A stretch of DNA of 64,000 nt from DAOPYU01 sp942493245 (GTDB lineage Bacteria; Sumerlaeota; Sumerlaeia; UBA8349), in NCBI GenBank assembly GCA_942493245.1, contig OW818685.1:4712001-4776000 (forward strand). The letters run 5' to 3'. The stretch's first letter is position 1; every line of letters starts with the position of its first letter. The notes under the pieces were generated by a model that was given only the letters and a program-made list of their open reading frames with translations, had not been told where the DNA came from and made no database searches. The translations under genes were made by a program, and so were the position numbers. Below are positions 25,384-34,318 of this stretch, in pieces.

Positions 25384-27036
25384 TTATCCGACATAGATCG
25401 TGTTTTCCGGTGATTTGAACAGCGGCAGGCGCATTTCCGCGCACAGACCTCCATCGTTTTCAATCACCGTGAGAAGAAGCGTCCCTCGGTGGTCTTTCAC
25501 CACACCGTTGGCGATACTGAAATTGAGCCGGTCCAGAGCATACGGTCCTTCGGAGCCATCAAACGGATTCAGGAACGCCCGCAGTTCGGCAGCCGGAACC
25601 GTGTGCCCATTGTCCACCAGCCGCACCACCATGTCTTCGTCGCCACGCTCGACCTCGATGCGCAGGTTGGGCGCCCGGCGTCCGGCGCAAGCGCCGGGAA
25701 CGCGATTCAGAAGCGACAGAAATGCCTGCACCATGCGTTCACGATCCAACCCCACCCGGCAGTCTTCGGTTCGGTCGGGATACACACACTCGACCTGCAC
25801 CCCGCGCTCGCGGAACAGAGACCCCATCATGGCCAGGGTCGAGTCAATCACCTCGCGGATGTCGTGCCGTTCGAAATGGAGCACATCACGCATGACCTGC
25901 GCCTTGAGATTGTCCACGATCCGCCGGATATCGTTCGAGGCCGATTCGATGATTCGCACTTTATCGAGCGTTTTGTTCCCCGGCTCCATCTGCATGCCGA
26001 GCATCTGCGAGTAGCCGATGATCGGCACGAGTTTGTTGTTAATCGCGTGCGCCAATCCCCGCATCATGGCCGCCGTCACCGCCAGCTTGCCCGCCTCCAT
26101 GAGGCTGTTCTGCGCTTTGTTGAGACTGTCGAGCGCTTCGGCCAGCTGGGTGTTTTTCCGCTGGATATTCTCGAGCAACGCCTGCTTCTCGATCGCCAGA
26201 CCGCAGACGTTCGAAAACACCTCGAGCAGGGGCACACTGTGGGGAAGGAAACTCGACCCGTCCTTCGCCGCCGCGACCACCACCAGCCCCAACGCCTCGC
26301 TCCGCCCGATAATCGGCGCCAGCACCCCTTCGGTACACCCCAGAGCGTCCAACAGGGGCGAGTCGGCCACCCGGCCATCGCCACTGGACGCACTGAACAG
26401 GCGCGCCTGCTGGCTGGCCAGACATTCTCCCTCGAAGGAATAACGGATCAGGGGCATCTGTTCGATACGCGAGCGCGTTTCGGCACTGAAACCCTGCGAA
26501 GCCGCAACCCCCATCCTCTGACACCCCGCCGCGTCCGAACCGATCAGCACCAGCATCCCGCTCGGCGACTTGAGCGAGCGCATGATCCCTTCGAGCGTGG
26601 TTTCGTAAATGGTTTCCGTAAAATCGGCCTGAAGGATATTGGAGGTGATGGTATTCAGGTAAGAAAGAAAGAGCAGTTCGCGTCCCATGTGCTGCTGAAC
26701 GGCCCACAGGACGTCCACCTCGGCGCCCGGTTCGGACCCTTCGACCGTCAACACCTGGAGCAGCTTCGTATCGGTCAACAGTTTCTGGATCTGCGGCGGC
26801 AGATTCTCGACCCGCAACCCGCCTCCCTGTTGCAGGAGCGTGTTGTAGAACTCCACCAGCAATCCCAGGCCGGAACTGCACATGAAGCGGGCCTTCGAGA
26901 AATCCACCACAACGAATCGGCCGCCCTCGCTCACCAACCGCAGGAACCGAGGTCGCAGATTCTCCACCCGTCGGGCGTCCAGGTCGCCCTCGAGCAGGAT
27001 TCGGATTGTGTCGTTCGATTCCCAGGTTTCGATCAT
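25384..27036 (-). CDS. STAS-GAF histidine-kinase-like protein with degenerate ATPase domain
   Basis: The 550-residue product starts with a STAS domain (about 1-100, with VVVDFSKARFMCSSGLGLLVEF; the usual Ser is in MCSSGLG). A GAF-type region (about 120-290) and a short coiled coil come next. The H-box MRGLAHAINNKLVPIIGYSQM follows at about 330. The ATPase domain has DNG but not the following glycine (DNGHTVP), and the G2 box is missing (DRLNFSIANGVVKDHRG where GxGLGL is expected). ATP binding may be lost, so it may bind partners rather than phosphorylate. GAGGAGGG precedes the ATG, and it lies 11 bases after the DnaC-like gene. STAS domains usually contact anti-sigma or partner kinases. Confidence 0.82.
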   Translation of the reverse strand: MIETWESNDTIRILLEGDLDARRVENLRPRFLRLVSEGGRFVVVDFSKARFMCSSGLGLLVEFYNTLLQQGGGLRVENLPPQIQKLLTDTKLLQVLTVEGSEPGAEVDVLWAVQQHMGRELLFLSYLNTITSNILQADFTETIYETTLEGIMRSLKSPSGMLVLIGSDAAGCQRMGVAASQGFSAETRSRIEQMPLIRYSFEGECLASQQARLFSASSGDGRVADSPLLDALGCTEGVLAPIIGRSEALGLVVVAAAKDGSSFLPHSVPLLEVFSNVCGLAIEKQALLENIQRKNTQLAEALDSLNKAQNSLMEAGKLAVTAAMMRGLAHAINNKLVPIIGYSQMLGMQMEPGNKTLDKVRIIESASNDIRRIVDNLKAQVMRDVLHFERHDIREVIDSTLAMMGSLFRERGVQVECVYPDRTEDCRVGLDRERMVQAFLSLLNRVPGACAGRRAPNLRIEVERGDEDMVVRLVDNGHTVPAAELRAFLNPFDGSEGPYALDRLNFSIANGVVKDHRGTLLLTVIENDGGLCAEMRLPLFKSPENTIYVG

Positions 27037-27047
27037 ACCCGCCCTCC

Positions 27048-27749
27048 TCAGTGCATGTGCTTACGGCGGAAATCCTCGTCCGGAAACGGCGCAAAGGTTT
27101 CGCAGATTTCACACAGGCGTGAGACGGTCCGCTCGCCTACTTTTCGGATCAATTCATCCAGCGACAAATTGGTCGTGACCACGACGGGTTTGCCCGACTC
27201 ATAGCGCCGGTTCACGATCAGATAGAGACGGTCGTTCACCCACTCGCTCGTTTTTTCGGCGCCCAGATCGTCCAGGACCAGAAGGTCGGGCGCGTTGACT
27301 TCCTCCAGCAGTTCCGACTCGTTCGCCTCGGTCGCGTCGCCATAGGTGGAACGGATGTCGCTGAGCAAATCCACCATGTTGTAATAGAGGCCCGTATAAC
27401 CTTTCAGAATAACCGCCCGCAGGACCGCGATGGCAATGTGCGTCTTGCCGCACCCCACGGCCCCTTCGATCAGCAACCCCCTCGGCGGACCGGAGTTGAA
27501 GTTGAAACTCGACACGAAAGCCTCGGCCGCCTGCAACACGAGTTTACGCTTCGTATTGCGCTCTGTTTCAAAACTCTCGAACGCTTTGCTCCGAAAACGC
27601 GCGGGGATGCGCGCCGTTTCCAGACGCCGCTGCGCCATAAACTCACGCTGCCACTCGGGTGTCAAATCGTGCGGCGCATCGGGCACAGATGGAGCGCTTT
27701 GGGCGCGCTGGGAACTCCGGCTAATGGGAGATGTCTTCTTTGCGATCAT
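27048..27749 (-). CDS. DnaC/IstB-type AAA+ ATPase (probable helicase loader)
   Basis: The 233-residue product has Walker A EGAVGCGKT (residues 95-103), Walker B LLVLDDLGAEK, the sensor segment VVTTNLSLDEL and a terminal arginine-rich stretch. This is the pattern of DnaC/DnaI helicase loaders and of IstB. IstB is unlikely because there is no transposase next to it. The start at 27749 has GAGG just upstream and overlaps the end of the DnaD-like gene by 29 bases; a start at 27782 is possible. The pairing with a DnaD-like gene argues for loading the replicative helicase onto DNA. Confidence 0.85.
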   Translation of the reverse strand: MIAKKTSPISRSSQRAQSAPSVPDAPHDLTPEWQREFMAQRRLETARIPARFRSKAFESFETERNTKRKLVLQAAEAFVSSFNFNSGPPRGLLIEGAVGCGKTHIAIAVLRAVILKGYTGLYYNMVDLLSDIRSTYGDATEANESELLEEVNAPDLLVLDDLGAEKTSEWVNDRLYLIVNRRYESGKPVVVTTNLSLDELIRKVGERTVSRLCEICETFAPFPDEDFRRKHMH

Positions 27750-28440
27750 GACGCCTCGATACTCGATACAATTCTTTGACAACCCACCCCAGACTTCTTA
27801 TATCATTTTTCTGCGCGCGGGCAAATGTCTTTTCCACCTCTTGACGGCTAAAACGCTGACACAACAGACGCAGCTCGTCCAGAATAAAGGTGTTCATCTT
27901 GAATCCCACCACATTGAAGTACAGATCTATCACCCGCTCGAGGTCGCGTTTGTGTCCCGCTTCGCTGCGGGCCGCGCCCGCCTCGCTCTCCTCGAGCGCG
28001 CTCGAATAGCGCAACCGGACCTCGTTTCCCAACGCGTTGAAGGGAAACTGCTCGCGCACTTCGGCGGAGGAACGGGGCGTGGGCAGAGGCACCTTGACCT
28101 CAACCAGCGCCATTTCCTCCGGATGTTCCGGCAAAAAAAGGGCCACGCACTTTTTGCGGCGCAACCCCTCAAGGGTTCGCATCACCGCTTCCGCCTCGAG
28201 GCCGCACCATGCGGCCAGATCCACCGGGGTCACCTCGATTGTGGCGGGGCGAGCATTGCGCGCACAGTCCAATTCCACCACGGTCTTGAACACCAGCCAG
28301 GCGGAACGGTTCACCTGCTGATTGAGCCACTCGGGCAGGCCGCTGTAAGCCAGCCAGAGGGGCGAGGATGCCATCGGTTCGGACACCGCCAGCGGCCCGC
28401 TTCCCAGACCGGGCGTACTCAAGGACTCGAACCCCGCCAT
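27721..28440 (-). CDS. DnaD-like replication protein (tentative)
   Basis: The 239-residue product has a winged-helix-like N-terminal half (about 25-110, WLVFKTVVELDCARN...VDLAAWCGLEAEAVMRTLEGL). Its C-terminal half has FILDELRLLCQRFSRQEVEKTFARAQKNDIRSLGWVVKELYR. This resembles the DnaD/DnaB C-terminal domain that opens DNA and recruits the helicase loader in Firmicutes. The match is by eye and not certain. It overlaps the DnaC-like gene, which supports a shared role. The ATG at 28440 has GAAAGGG about 11 bases upstream; one at 28470 is also available. It is followed by two GC-rich palindromes between it and rho. Confidence 0.6.
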   Translation of the reverse strand: MAGFESLSTPGLGSGPLAVSEPMASSPLWLAYSGLPEWLNQQVNRSAWLVFKTVVELDCARNARPATIEVTPVDLAAWCGLEAEAVMRTLEGLRRKKCVALFLPEHPEEMALVEVKVPLPTPRSSAEVREQFPFNALGNEVRLRYSSALEESEAGAARSEAGHKRDLERVIDLYFNVVGFKMNTFILDELRLLCQRFSRQEVEKTFARAQKNDIRSLGWVVKELYRVSRRHDRKEDISH

Positions 28441-28479
28441 GTGATGCAAACCCTTTCTTCTCAGATACAAACGAAGAAA

Positions 28480-28503
28480 GGCGGGCGAGACGCCCGCCCT
28501 CCC
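28480..28503 (+). repeat. Short dispersed GC palindrome
   Basis: GGCGGGCG-aga-CGCCCGCC followed by CTCCC. It has the same core as the elements at 16540 and 52940. Confidence 0.55.
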
Positions 28504-28596
28504 GGGAACTTCAATCTCCGTGGCCGTGGAGCGTGTGGCATAAAGGTGGCAGGGGCGTCCTCACCCATGCAAAACCCCACGGAGGAGCGCCCACTT

Positions 28597-28620
28597 CACG
28601 GGCGGGACGCCCGTGCCACC
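28597..28620. repeat. Short dispersed palindrome, possibly rho terminator hairpin
   Basis: CACGGGCG-gga-CGCCCGTG, then CCACC, is a perfect 8-bp hairpin. It lies about 60 bases beyond the rho stop, so it could act as a terminator or attenuator, but it is also a copy of the element at 7241-7266. No T-run follows. Confidence 0.5.
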
Positions 28621-28680
28621 TCAATCTGCCACCGCACACAACAACCTTCCATCTCCGCCTGCAAGACTCGGGCGTTGTGA

Positions 28681-30213
28681 CTACTGGTTCATCACCTCGA
28701 GGAATTCCTTGTTGGAGTCCGTCTTGCGCAGGCGCTCAAGCAGGAATTCCATCGCCTCGACCGTGTTCAGTTCGTTCAGAATCCGGCGCAACAGGAACAC
28801 GCGCTGGAGCATGTCGTTGCCCAGCAGCAGTTCCTCTTTACGCGTCCCGGAAAGCTGGATGTCAATCGCCGGGTAAATACGGCGGTCGGCCAGTTTCCGG
28901 TCCAGGTGGCACTCCATGTTACCCGTGCCCTTGAACTCTTCGAAGATCACGTCGTCCATGCGCGAGCCGGTGTCGATGAGCGCCGTCGCCAGAATCGTCA
29001 GACTGCCGCCCTCCTCGATGTTACGCGCCGCGCCGAAAAACCGCTTGGGCTTGTGCAACGCGTTCGAGTCTATACCACCCGAGAGCACCTTGCCCGACGG
29101 GGGCGCGATGGTGTTGTAGGCGCGCGCCAGACGCGTGATCGAGTCGAGCAGGATCACCACGTCGTGGCCGTACTCGACCAGGCGCTTCGCCTTCTCGATC
29201 ACCATCTCGGCCACCTGCACGTGGCGCTCCGGCGGTTCGTCGAACGTCGAGGAAATCACCTCGGCGTCCACCGAGCGCGCCATATCGGTCACTTCCTCGG
29301 GACGCTCGTCAATCAGCAACACGATCAGAATCACCTCGGGGTGGTTCGTCGTGATGGCGTTGGCAATGTCCTGAAGGATGACCGTTTTACCCGTGCGCGG
29401 CTGCGCCACGATCAGACCGCGCTGACCCAGACCGATCGGTGTCATCAGATCCATGACGCGCGTCGTCATCTTCTTGCTGAGCGTCTCGAGCTTGATGCGC
29501 CGTTCCGAATAGAGGGGCGTGAGGTTGTCGAACAGGATCTTATTGGCGGCCTCGCTCGGCGGTTCGCTGTTGATCGCCTCGACCTTCAGCAGCGCGAAAT
29601 AACGCTCGCCCTCTTTCGGGGGACGAATCTGGCCCGAAACATAATCGCCCTTACGCAGGTTGAAGCGCCGAATTTGCGACGGCGAAACATAGATGTCGTC
29701 CGGACCGGGCAGGTAATTGAAGTCCGACGAGCGCAGGAATCCGAACCCGTCGGGCAGAATCTCGAGCACACCCGCGCCGAAGAGGTTGCCCTGCTTCTGA
29801 GCCTTCGCCTCGAGGATGGCATAGATCAGGTCGGCTTTGCGCATGCCGGCATGATTCTGGATGTTCAGATCCTTGGCCATCAGGTTCAACTCGGCGATGG
29901 TCATCGCCTTGAGTTCGACCAGATCCACCCCCGGCTCTGTGGCCCGTTCGGCCGTTTCGGCGGTTTCGACACCCGCTTCAACCGATCCAGAACCGTCCCC
30001 GCCCTCATCCGCTCCGTTGTGCCGGTAACGGTCGCCACCGCGATCCGTCAGCTCCTCATCCCGGCCCACGCCGTTCTGCCCGGCGGCGCCTTCGGCCTGT
30101 AAATCGTTTTCTTCGGTCCGCCCTTTCATGGGCGGGCGTCCCCGTTTGCGCTGCTGCGGTTTACTGCTCCCGGCGCCGGGACTCCGCTTGACCGTCTTTT
30201 TTCTGTTCTCCAC
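28681..30213 (-). CDS. rho: Transcription termination factor Rho
   Basis: Rho is the hexameric RNA helicase that ends transcripts. The 510-residue product has a basic, disordered N-terminal stretch (about 1-95), the Rho N-terminal domain (from about 97, ELKAMTIAELN), a cold-shock RNA-binding domain, and an ATPase core with Walker A AQPRTGKT near residue 270 and LLIDERPEEV. I chose a GTG start at 30213 because a perfect AAGGAGG lies 8 bases upstream (at 30222-30228) on the - strand; the longer ATG start at 30279 has no site. polA-coaE-rho is also the gene order in Chlamydia. The gene lies 97 bases downstream of coaE. Confidence 0.97.
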   Translation of the reverse strand: MENRKKTVKRSPGAGSSKPQQRKRGRPPMKGRTEENDLQAEGAAGQNGVGRDEELTDRGGDRYRHNGADEGGDGSGSVEAGVETAETAERATEPGVDLVELKAMTIAELNLMAKDLNIQNHAGMRKADLIYAILEAKAQKQGNLFGAGVLEILPDGFGFLRSSDFNYLPGPDDIYVSPSQIRRFNLRKGDYVSGQIRPPKEGERYFALLKVEAINSEPPSEAANKILFDNLTPLYSERRIKLETLSKKMTTRVMDLMTPIGLGQRGLIVAQPRTGKTVILQDIANAITTNHPEVILIVLLIDERPEEVTDMARSVDAEVISSTFDEPPERHVQVAEMVIEKAKRLVEYGHDVVILLDSITRLARAYNTIAPPSGKVLSGGIDSNALHKPKRFFGAARNIEEGGSLTILATALIDTGSRMDDVIFEEFKGTGNMECHLDRKLADRRIYPAIDIQLSGTRKEELLLGNDMLQRVFLLRRILNELNTVEAMEFLLERLRKTDSNKEFLEVMNQ

Positions 30214-30221
30214 TGTCTTAG

Positions 30222-30228
30222 CCTCCTT
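30222..30228 (-). promoter_or_regulatory. Ribosome binding site deciding the rho start
   Basis: AAGGAGG on the - strand, 8 bases before a GTG codon. It fixes the rho start at 30213. Confidence 0.8.
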
Positions 30229-30309
30229 AGGAAATCCCCGCCTTTGGCCGGGGAAACTCGATTTCGTGTTTCTTGTCAAACCGTCTCACATTTCGATACC
30301 CGACTCCCC

Positions 30310-30945
30310 CTATCCGCTTCCATCCGGCCCGTTCCCCCTCTGACGGGTCCACTCCCTGTACAATTCCACCACCTGGTTTCGGGTCACCTCCAAGGGTCCC
30401 GAGTTGTCAATCACATCGTCCGCCGCGGCCACCTTGCGCCGCTGGGGCCACTGCGACGCCAGCCGCGCCACCACCTCACGTTCGCTCATCCCGTCGCGCC
30501 GGCGTACCCGCCGGAACCGCTCCGCCTCGCGAATCGTGACCACCACGACCCGCTCGGCCATCCCCGTCAGCGCCACCTCGAGCAGCAACGGCACGTTCAG
30601 CACGATGACCTCCGGCTGGCCCGTTGCGCGGCGTTGCGCCTCGAAACGGGCGATTTCGCTCCGCATCCGCTCGATCACGCGTGGGTGAACGATGCGGTTG
30701 AGCGCCTCGCGCCGGTCGGGATTCGCGAAGACCCTCGCGGCCATCCGCCTGCGGTCCAGCGCTCCGTCCGCATCCAGGTACTCGGCGCCAAACTCGCGCC
30801 GGATTTCTTCGAGCGCGGGCTGCCCCGGCTCGACCACCTCGCGGGCGATTGCGTCGGCATCCACCACCGCCGCGCCCAGTTCCGCCAGCATGGCCGCGAC
30901 AGTGGACTTTCCACTGCCAAACGTCCCCGTCAGACCAATCAGCAT
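30310..30945 (-). CDS. coaE: Dephospho-CoA kinase
   Basis: The enzyme phosphorylates dephospho-CoA at the ribose 3' position in the last step of CoA biosynthesis. The 211-residue product starts with LIGLTGTFGSGKST, the P-loop at residues 6-15. It has the family's VVDADAIAREVVEPG substrate segment, and HPRVIERM and VPLLLE motifs. Its start overlaps the polA stop by 7 bases, so the genes are coupled. The length is normal for the family. Confidence 0.95.
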   Translation of the reverse strand: MLIGLTGTFGSGKSTVAAMLAELGAAVVDADAIAREVVEPGQPALEEIRREFGAEYLDADGALDRRRMAARVFANPDRREALNRIVHPRVIERMRSEIARFEAQRRATGQPEVIVLNVPLLLEVALTGMAERVVVVTIREAERFRRVRRRDGMSEREVVARLASQWPQRRKVAAADDVIDNSGPLEVTRNQVVELYREWTRQRGNGPDGSG

Positions 30946-33767
30946 TCCGACCAGTCCTTCCCCACCTGCACATCCACCACCAGCGGCACCCGCAAGGGCA
31001 GCGCGTTCTCCATGGTCTGGCGTACCACCGGCGTGAACGCTTCCACTTCCTCGTGGGGGAGCGAAAACACCAGTTCGTCGTGGACCTGCAACACCATGCG
31101 CGCCCGCACGCCCAGGCGCCGCATCTCGCGATGGAGCCGCACCATCGCGATCTTGATCAGGTCCGCCGCTGTTCCCTGAACGGGCGTGTTGACCGCCATG
31201 CGGGCCGCGTTGGCCTGTTCGTTCTTGTTGCGCACGTTCAGGTTCGGCACGTTGCGCCGCCGTCCGCTGAGCGTCTTGACGTAGCCCGTGCGCTTCGCTT
31301 CCTCGATCAACATCTCACTCCAGGTCCGTACCCCCGGATACGCCTCGAAATACTCGTCAATGAACTTCTGCGCCTGGGGACGCGAAATCGCCAGTTCCCG
31401 ACTCAGCCGGTGCGCACTCATGCCATAGAGCACGCCGAAATTCACCACCTTGGCCTGCGATCGCATGTCGGACGTCACCAACTCGGGCACGGTATCGAAG
31501 ATGCGCGTGGCCGTCTGCATGTGGATGTCCTCGCCCTCGACAAATGCCCGGATCAACCCCGGATCGCCACTCAGGTGCGCCATGACGCGCAGCTCGATCT
31601 GCGAATAATCCGCCGCCAGCAGCGCCTGATCCGGGCCATTGGGAACAAACGCGCGTCGGATCGCCTTGGCGAGCGGCCCGCGAGCCGGGATGTTCTGCAG
31701 GTTCGGCGAACTGCTGCTCAGCCGCCCGGTCGCCGCGATAAACTGGTTGAACGAGGTGTGGACCCGCCCCGTGCGCGGGTTGACCATCTGCGGCAGGGCG
31801 TCCACATAGGTCGAGAGCAATTTGTCCAGATGCCGATACTCGAGGATGCGTTTGGGCAACGGGTGGACCAGACTCAATTCCTCGAGCACTTCGCTTTTTG
31901 TGGAATACTGATTCTTGCCCGCCGCGCCGGAGGCAGTCTTCCCCTGGGACTGCAAGCCGATCTCGTTAAACAGAACATCGGCCACCTGCTTGGGCGAGTT
32001 GATCGAAAACGGATGCCCGGCCAGGTCGTAGATCGCGCGGGCCAAGTCTTCGGCCTGTGCGTGCAGATCGCGCGAAAGCGCGGCCAGCGCGGCCGTGTCC
32101 ACCGTCACCCCTTCGGTCTCCATGTCGTCGAGCACCTCGACCAGCGGCATTTCAATTTCGCGGAACAGATGATCGAGTTCAGAATCGGCCTTCACCTGCG
32201 GTTCCAGAAGGTCGGCCAGACGCAACGTCAGATCGGCGTCCGCACAGGCGTAAGGCGCCACCCGGTCAATCTCGACCAGGTCCATCGTGCCGGCGTTCTT
32301 TCCCCGGCCGATCAGCGAGTCAATTTCCTGCATCTCGACCCCGAGCAGTTCCAGCGCCAGCGCCTTCAGACCGTGGCGGCGTTCCGGGTTGAGCACGTAG
32401 GAGGCCAGCATGGTGTCGCACGTCAGCCCCCGTACCGGCAAGCCGTGACGCGCCAGAATCCGCAGGTCGTACTTGGCGTGGTGCGCCAGTTTGGCGATAG
32501 CCGGGTCCGACAGCACGGGGCCGAGCGCCTCGCGCACCGCCGTCAGGGACAACTGCCTTCCGGCGTCCCCCCCGGTTCGATGCCCCACCGGAATGTACCA
32601 GGCCTCACGCGCGGCCACGCTGAGCGAAATCCCCACCAGGTCGGCCGTCATGGCGTCCACGGACGTGGTTTCCGTATCCAGCGCCACCCGGCCCGCCCGG
32701 CGAATCGCCTCAGCCACCTGGCGCAGTTCGGCCTCGGTGAGTACCGCGTGGTATTGAACGGCCCCGTCCGGTTCGACTGCGACCTTTGGGGGTTGCGTTG
32801 GCGGTTCCGGCGCCACGGCAAACACCCCGAAGCCCGCCTCGACCGAAGCGGCGTCCGGGTCGGCGCTCAGGCCGTTCGAGGCCGCGGCGGACGCGGTCTT
32901 GATTTCGCGCAACAGGGTCGTGAAACCCAGTTCCCGGTAAAACGCGACCAGTTCGGGCGCGTCCTGCGTCCACGTGAGGCGAAAACTTTCCCAATCGGTC
33001 TCGATATCCACCGCGCAGTCAATCGTCGCCAGCCGGGCCGAAAGGCGGCCCAGTTCGGCATTTTCTTCGATAAGCGCGCGCTGGCGCGCGTTGCCGATCC
33101 GGTCGAGATTGTCGAGTATTTCGTCGAGCGAGGTAAATTCCTGAAGCAGGGCGGTGGCCGTCTTGGGACCGACCTTGGGAATACCGGGAATGTTGTCCGA
33201 CGAGTCCCCGACCAGGGCCAGGTAACTCACAATCTTTTCGGGCGGCACGCCCATGCGCTCCTCGACCTGCGCGGGACCATAGACCTGCATGTCGTCCTTA
33301 CGGGTGCGCAGCACGGAGATCCGGTCGTTGACCAGTTGGAAGAGATCCTTATCGGCCGTGGCAATCAGGACGCGAAGCCCCTCGGCATCGGCCCGGCGCG
33401 CCAATGTGCCAATCAAATCATCCGCCTCGAAGCCGACCTTGGCAATCCGGGGGATTTGCATGGCATCCAGCAACCGGAACACATAGGGCAACTGCTGGTG
33501 GAAATCTTCGGGCGCTTCCTCGCGGTTGGCCTTATAGGCGTCGTAAATTTCCTTGCGGAACGAAGGGCCGGGACTGTCGAATGCCACCACGGCGTGGGTG
33601 GGTGCGAAAGTCCAGAGCATTTTTTGCACGGCGCGCGTAAACCCGAGCACCGCGCCGGTCGGCACGCCCTGAGCATTGGTCAAGCCCCGAATGGCATAGA
33701 AAGCCTGGAAGACCAGAGACAGGCCGTCAATCAGCAAAAGGGTTGGGGGTTTGGAGGGTTGTGTCAT
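30939..33767 (-). CDS. polA: DNA polymerase I
   Basis: The 942-residue product has all three domains. The 5'-3' nuclease at the N-terminus reads TLLLIDGLSLVFQAFYAIRGL. The 3'-5' proofreading domain keeps its catalytic Asp and Glu (VALDTETT, near residue 360). The polymerase domain has motif A DYSQIELRVMAHL (near 720) and motif C QVHDELVF (near 890). It fills gaps and removes RNA primers. The ATG at 33767 gives the usual N-terminus, although the ribosome site is poor; the TTG/ATG at 33827-33830 would add 20 residues. It leads the polA-coaE-rho run. Confidence 0.97.
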   Translation of the reverse strand: MTQPSKPPTLLLIDGLSLVFQAFYAIRGLTNAQGVPTGAVLGFTRAVQKMLWTFAPTHAVVAFDSPGPSFRKEIYDAYKANREEAPEDFHQQLPYVFRLLDAMQIPRIAKVGFEADDLIGTLARRADAEGLRVLIATADKDLFQLVNDRISVLRTRKDDMQVYGPAQVEERMGVPPEKIVSYLALVGDSSDNIPGIPKVGPKTATALLQEFTSLDEILDNLDRIGNARQRALIEENAELGRLSARLATIDCAVDIETDWESFRLTWTQDAPELVAFYRELGFTTLLREIKTASAAASNGLSADPDAASVEAGFGVFAVAPEPPTQPPKVAVEPDGAVQYHAVLTEAELRQVAEAIRRAGRVALDTETTSVDAMTADLVGISLSVAAREAWYIPVGHRTGGDAGRQLSLTAVREALGPVLSDPAIAKLAHHAKYDLRILARHGLPVRGLTCDTMLASYVLNPERRHGLKALALELLGVEMQEIDSLIGRGKNAGTMDLVEIDRVAPYACADADLTLRLADLLEPQVKADSELDHLFREIEMPLVEVLDDMETEGVTVDTAALAALSRDLHAQAEDLARAIYDLAGHPFSINSPKQVADVLFNEIGLQSQGKTASGAAGKNQYSTKSEVLEELSLVHPLPKRILEYRHLDKLLSTYVDALPQMVNPRTGRVHTSFNQFIAATGRLSSSSPNLQNIPARGPLAKAIRRAFVPNGPDQALLAADYSQIELRVMAHLSGDPGLIRAFVEGEDIHMQTATRIFDTVPELVTSDMRSQAKVVNFGVLYGMSAHRLSRELAISRPQAQKFIDEYFEAYPGVRTWSEMLIEEAKRTGYVKTLSGRRRNVPNLNVRNKNEQANAARMAVNTPVQGTAADLIKIAMVRLHREMRRLGVRARMVLQVHDELVFSLPHEEVEAFTPVVRQTMENALPLRVPLVVDVQVGKDWSEC

Positions 33768-34078
33768 GGGGGTGTGCGAACGCTTGGGTTCCGGAGTCTG
33801 TGCCCGGGTGTCGGGCGTGTGGAGCATCAACCAGCGCTTTCGGTGCGTGTGCCCGGACGGGTACGGAACGCACCTGAATTCCCACCCACGGCGGAAACTT
33901 CAGCGACGGTCAGAACAGCATCAATGCAGGTATGCGATCTGCGGGATTGTGCGGCGCGTTTTTTGTATTGCGGTGGTCCGGCCCTTTGTTCGCCGCGTAG
34001 CCGGTTGAATCGGAGACACTTGTTTCGGGCGATCTACCCGTTCAGTCAAACAGAATGCCACACGATTGCATTTTGTTG

Positions 34079-34091
34079 CGCACATTGTGCG
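34079..34091. promoter_or_regulatory. Operator-like palindrome over the polA -10 box
   Basis: CGCACA-t-TGTGCG is a perfect 6-bp inverted repeat around one base. It covers the proposed -10 hexamer, the usual place for a repressor site. No regulator can be named. Confidence 0.3.
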
Positions 34092-34112
34092 TGGGCGCGC
34101 GTGATTTGTCAA
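34084..34112 (-). promoter_or_regulatory. Candidate polA promoter
   Basis: On the - strand, a perfect TTGACA (34107-34112), 17 bases and CACAAT (34084-34089). It lies about 300 bases before the polA start. Confidence 0.4.
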
Positions 34113-34265
34113 CCGAAAAACGGACTTCAAAACGGGAAACATTTCTTTTGTCGGGGCTTCGAGTGGAGAGGAATTGTCCTGAAACCGCGGTTGGATCTTC
34201 CCGGGCGGCGGGGAATCCGGCTCTGAACCGCCAATCGAACGGAAAAGGCCCTCTCAACAAGAACC

Positions 34266-34290
34266 GGCCACCCCGCTGAACGGGATGGCC
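34266..34290 (-). terminator. Terminator of the PilM-secretin locus
   Basis: A hairpin of GGCCA-c-CCCG with CGGG-a-TGGCC around a short loop, with one mismatch, lies about 28 bases after the secretin gene stop on the - strand. A T-rich TTCTTGTT follows. Confidence 0.5.
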
Positions 34291-34318
34291 GATTCTATGA
34301 CTGAGAGGTTTCCCGATC

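Larger units (their letters stand above)
33768..34318. other. Intergenic region upstream of polA and downstream of the secretin gene
   Basis: This 551-base stretch holds the secretin terminator hairpin (34266-34290) and a candidate polA promoter with an overlapping palindrome (34079-34112). The rest has no recognisable gene on either strand; open frames here have no ribosome site and no family resemblance. Confidence 0.5.

Noticed and set aside
27048..28440. A prophage or IS21 remnant (DnaC/IstB-like gene)
   Set aside because: No transposase, integrase, phage structural gene or attachment site is nearby, and the gene pairs with a DnaD-like gene beside rho.
30849..34226. A 1125-codon open frame on the + strand over polA
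   Set aside because: It is antisense to polA and coaE, which have all the family motifs. The frame stays open only because of GC-biased codons. Its protein is arginine/histidine-rich and matches no pattern.
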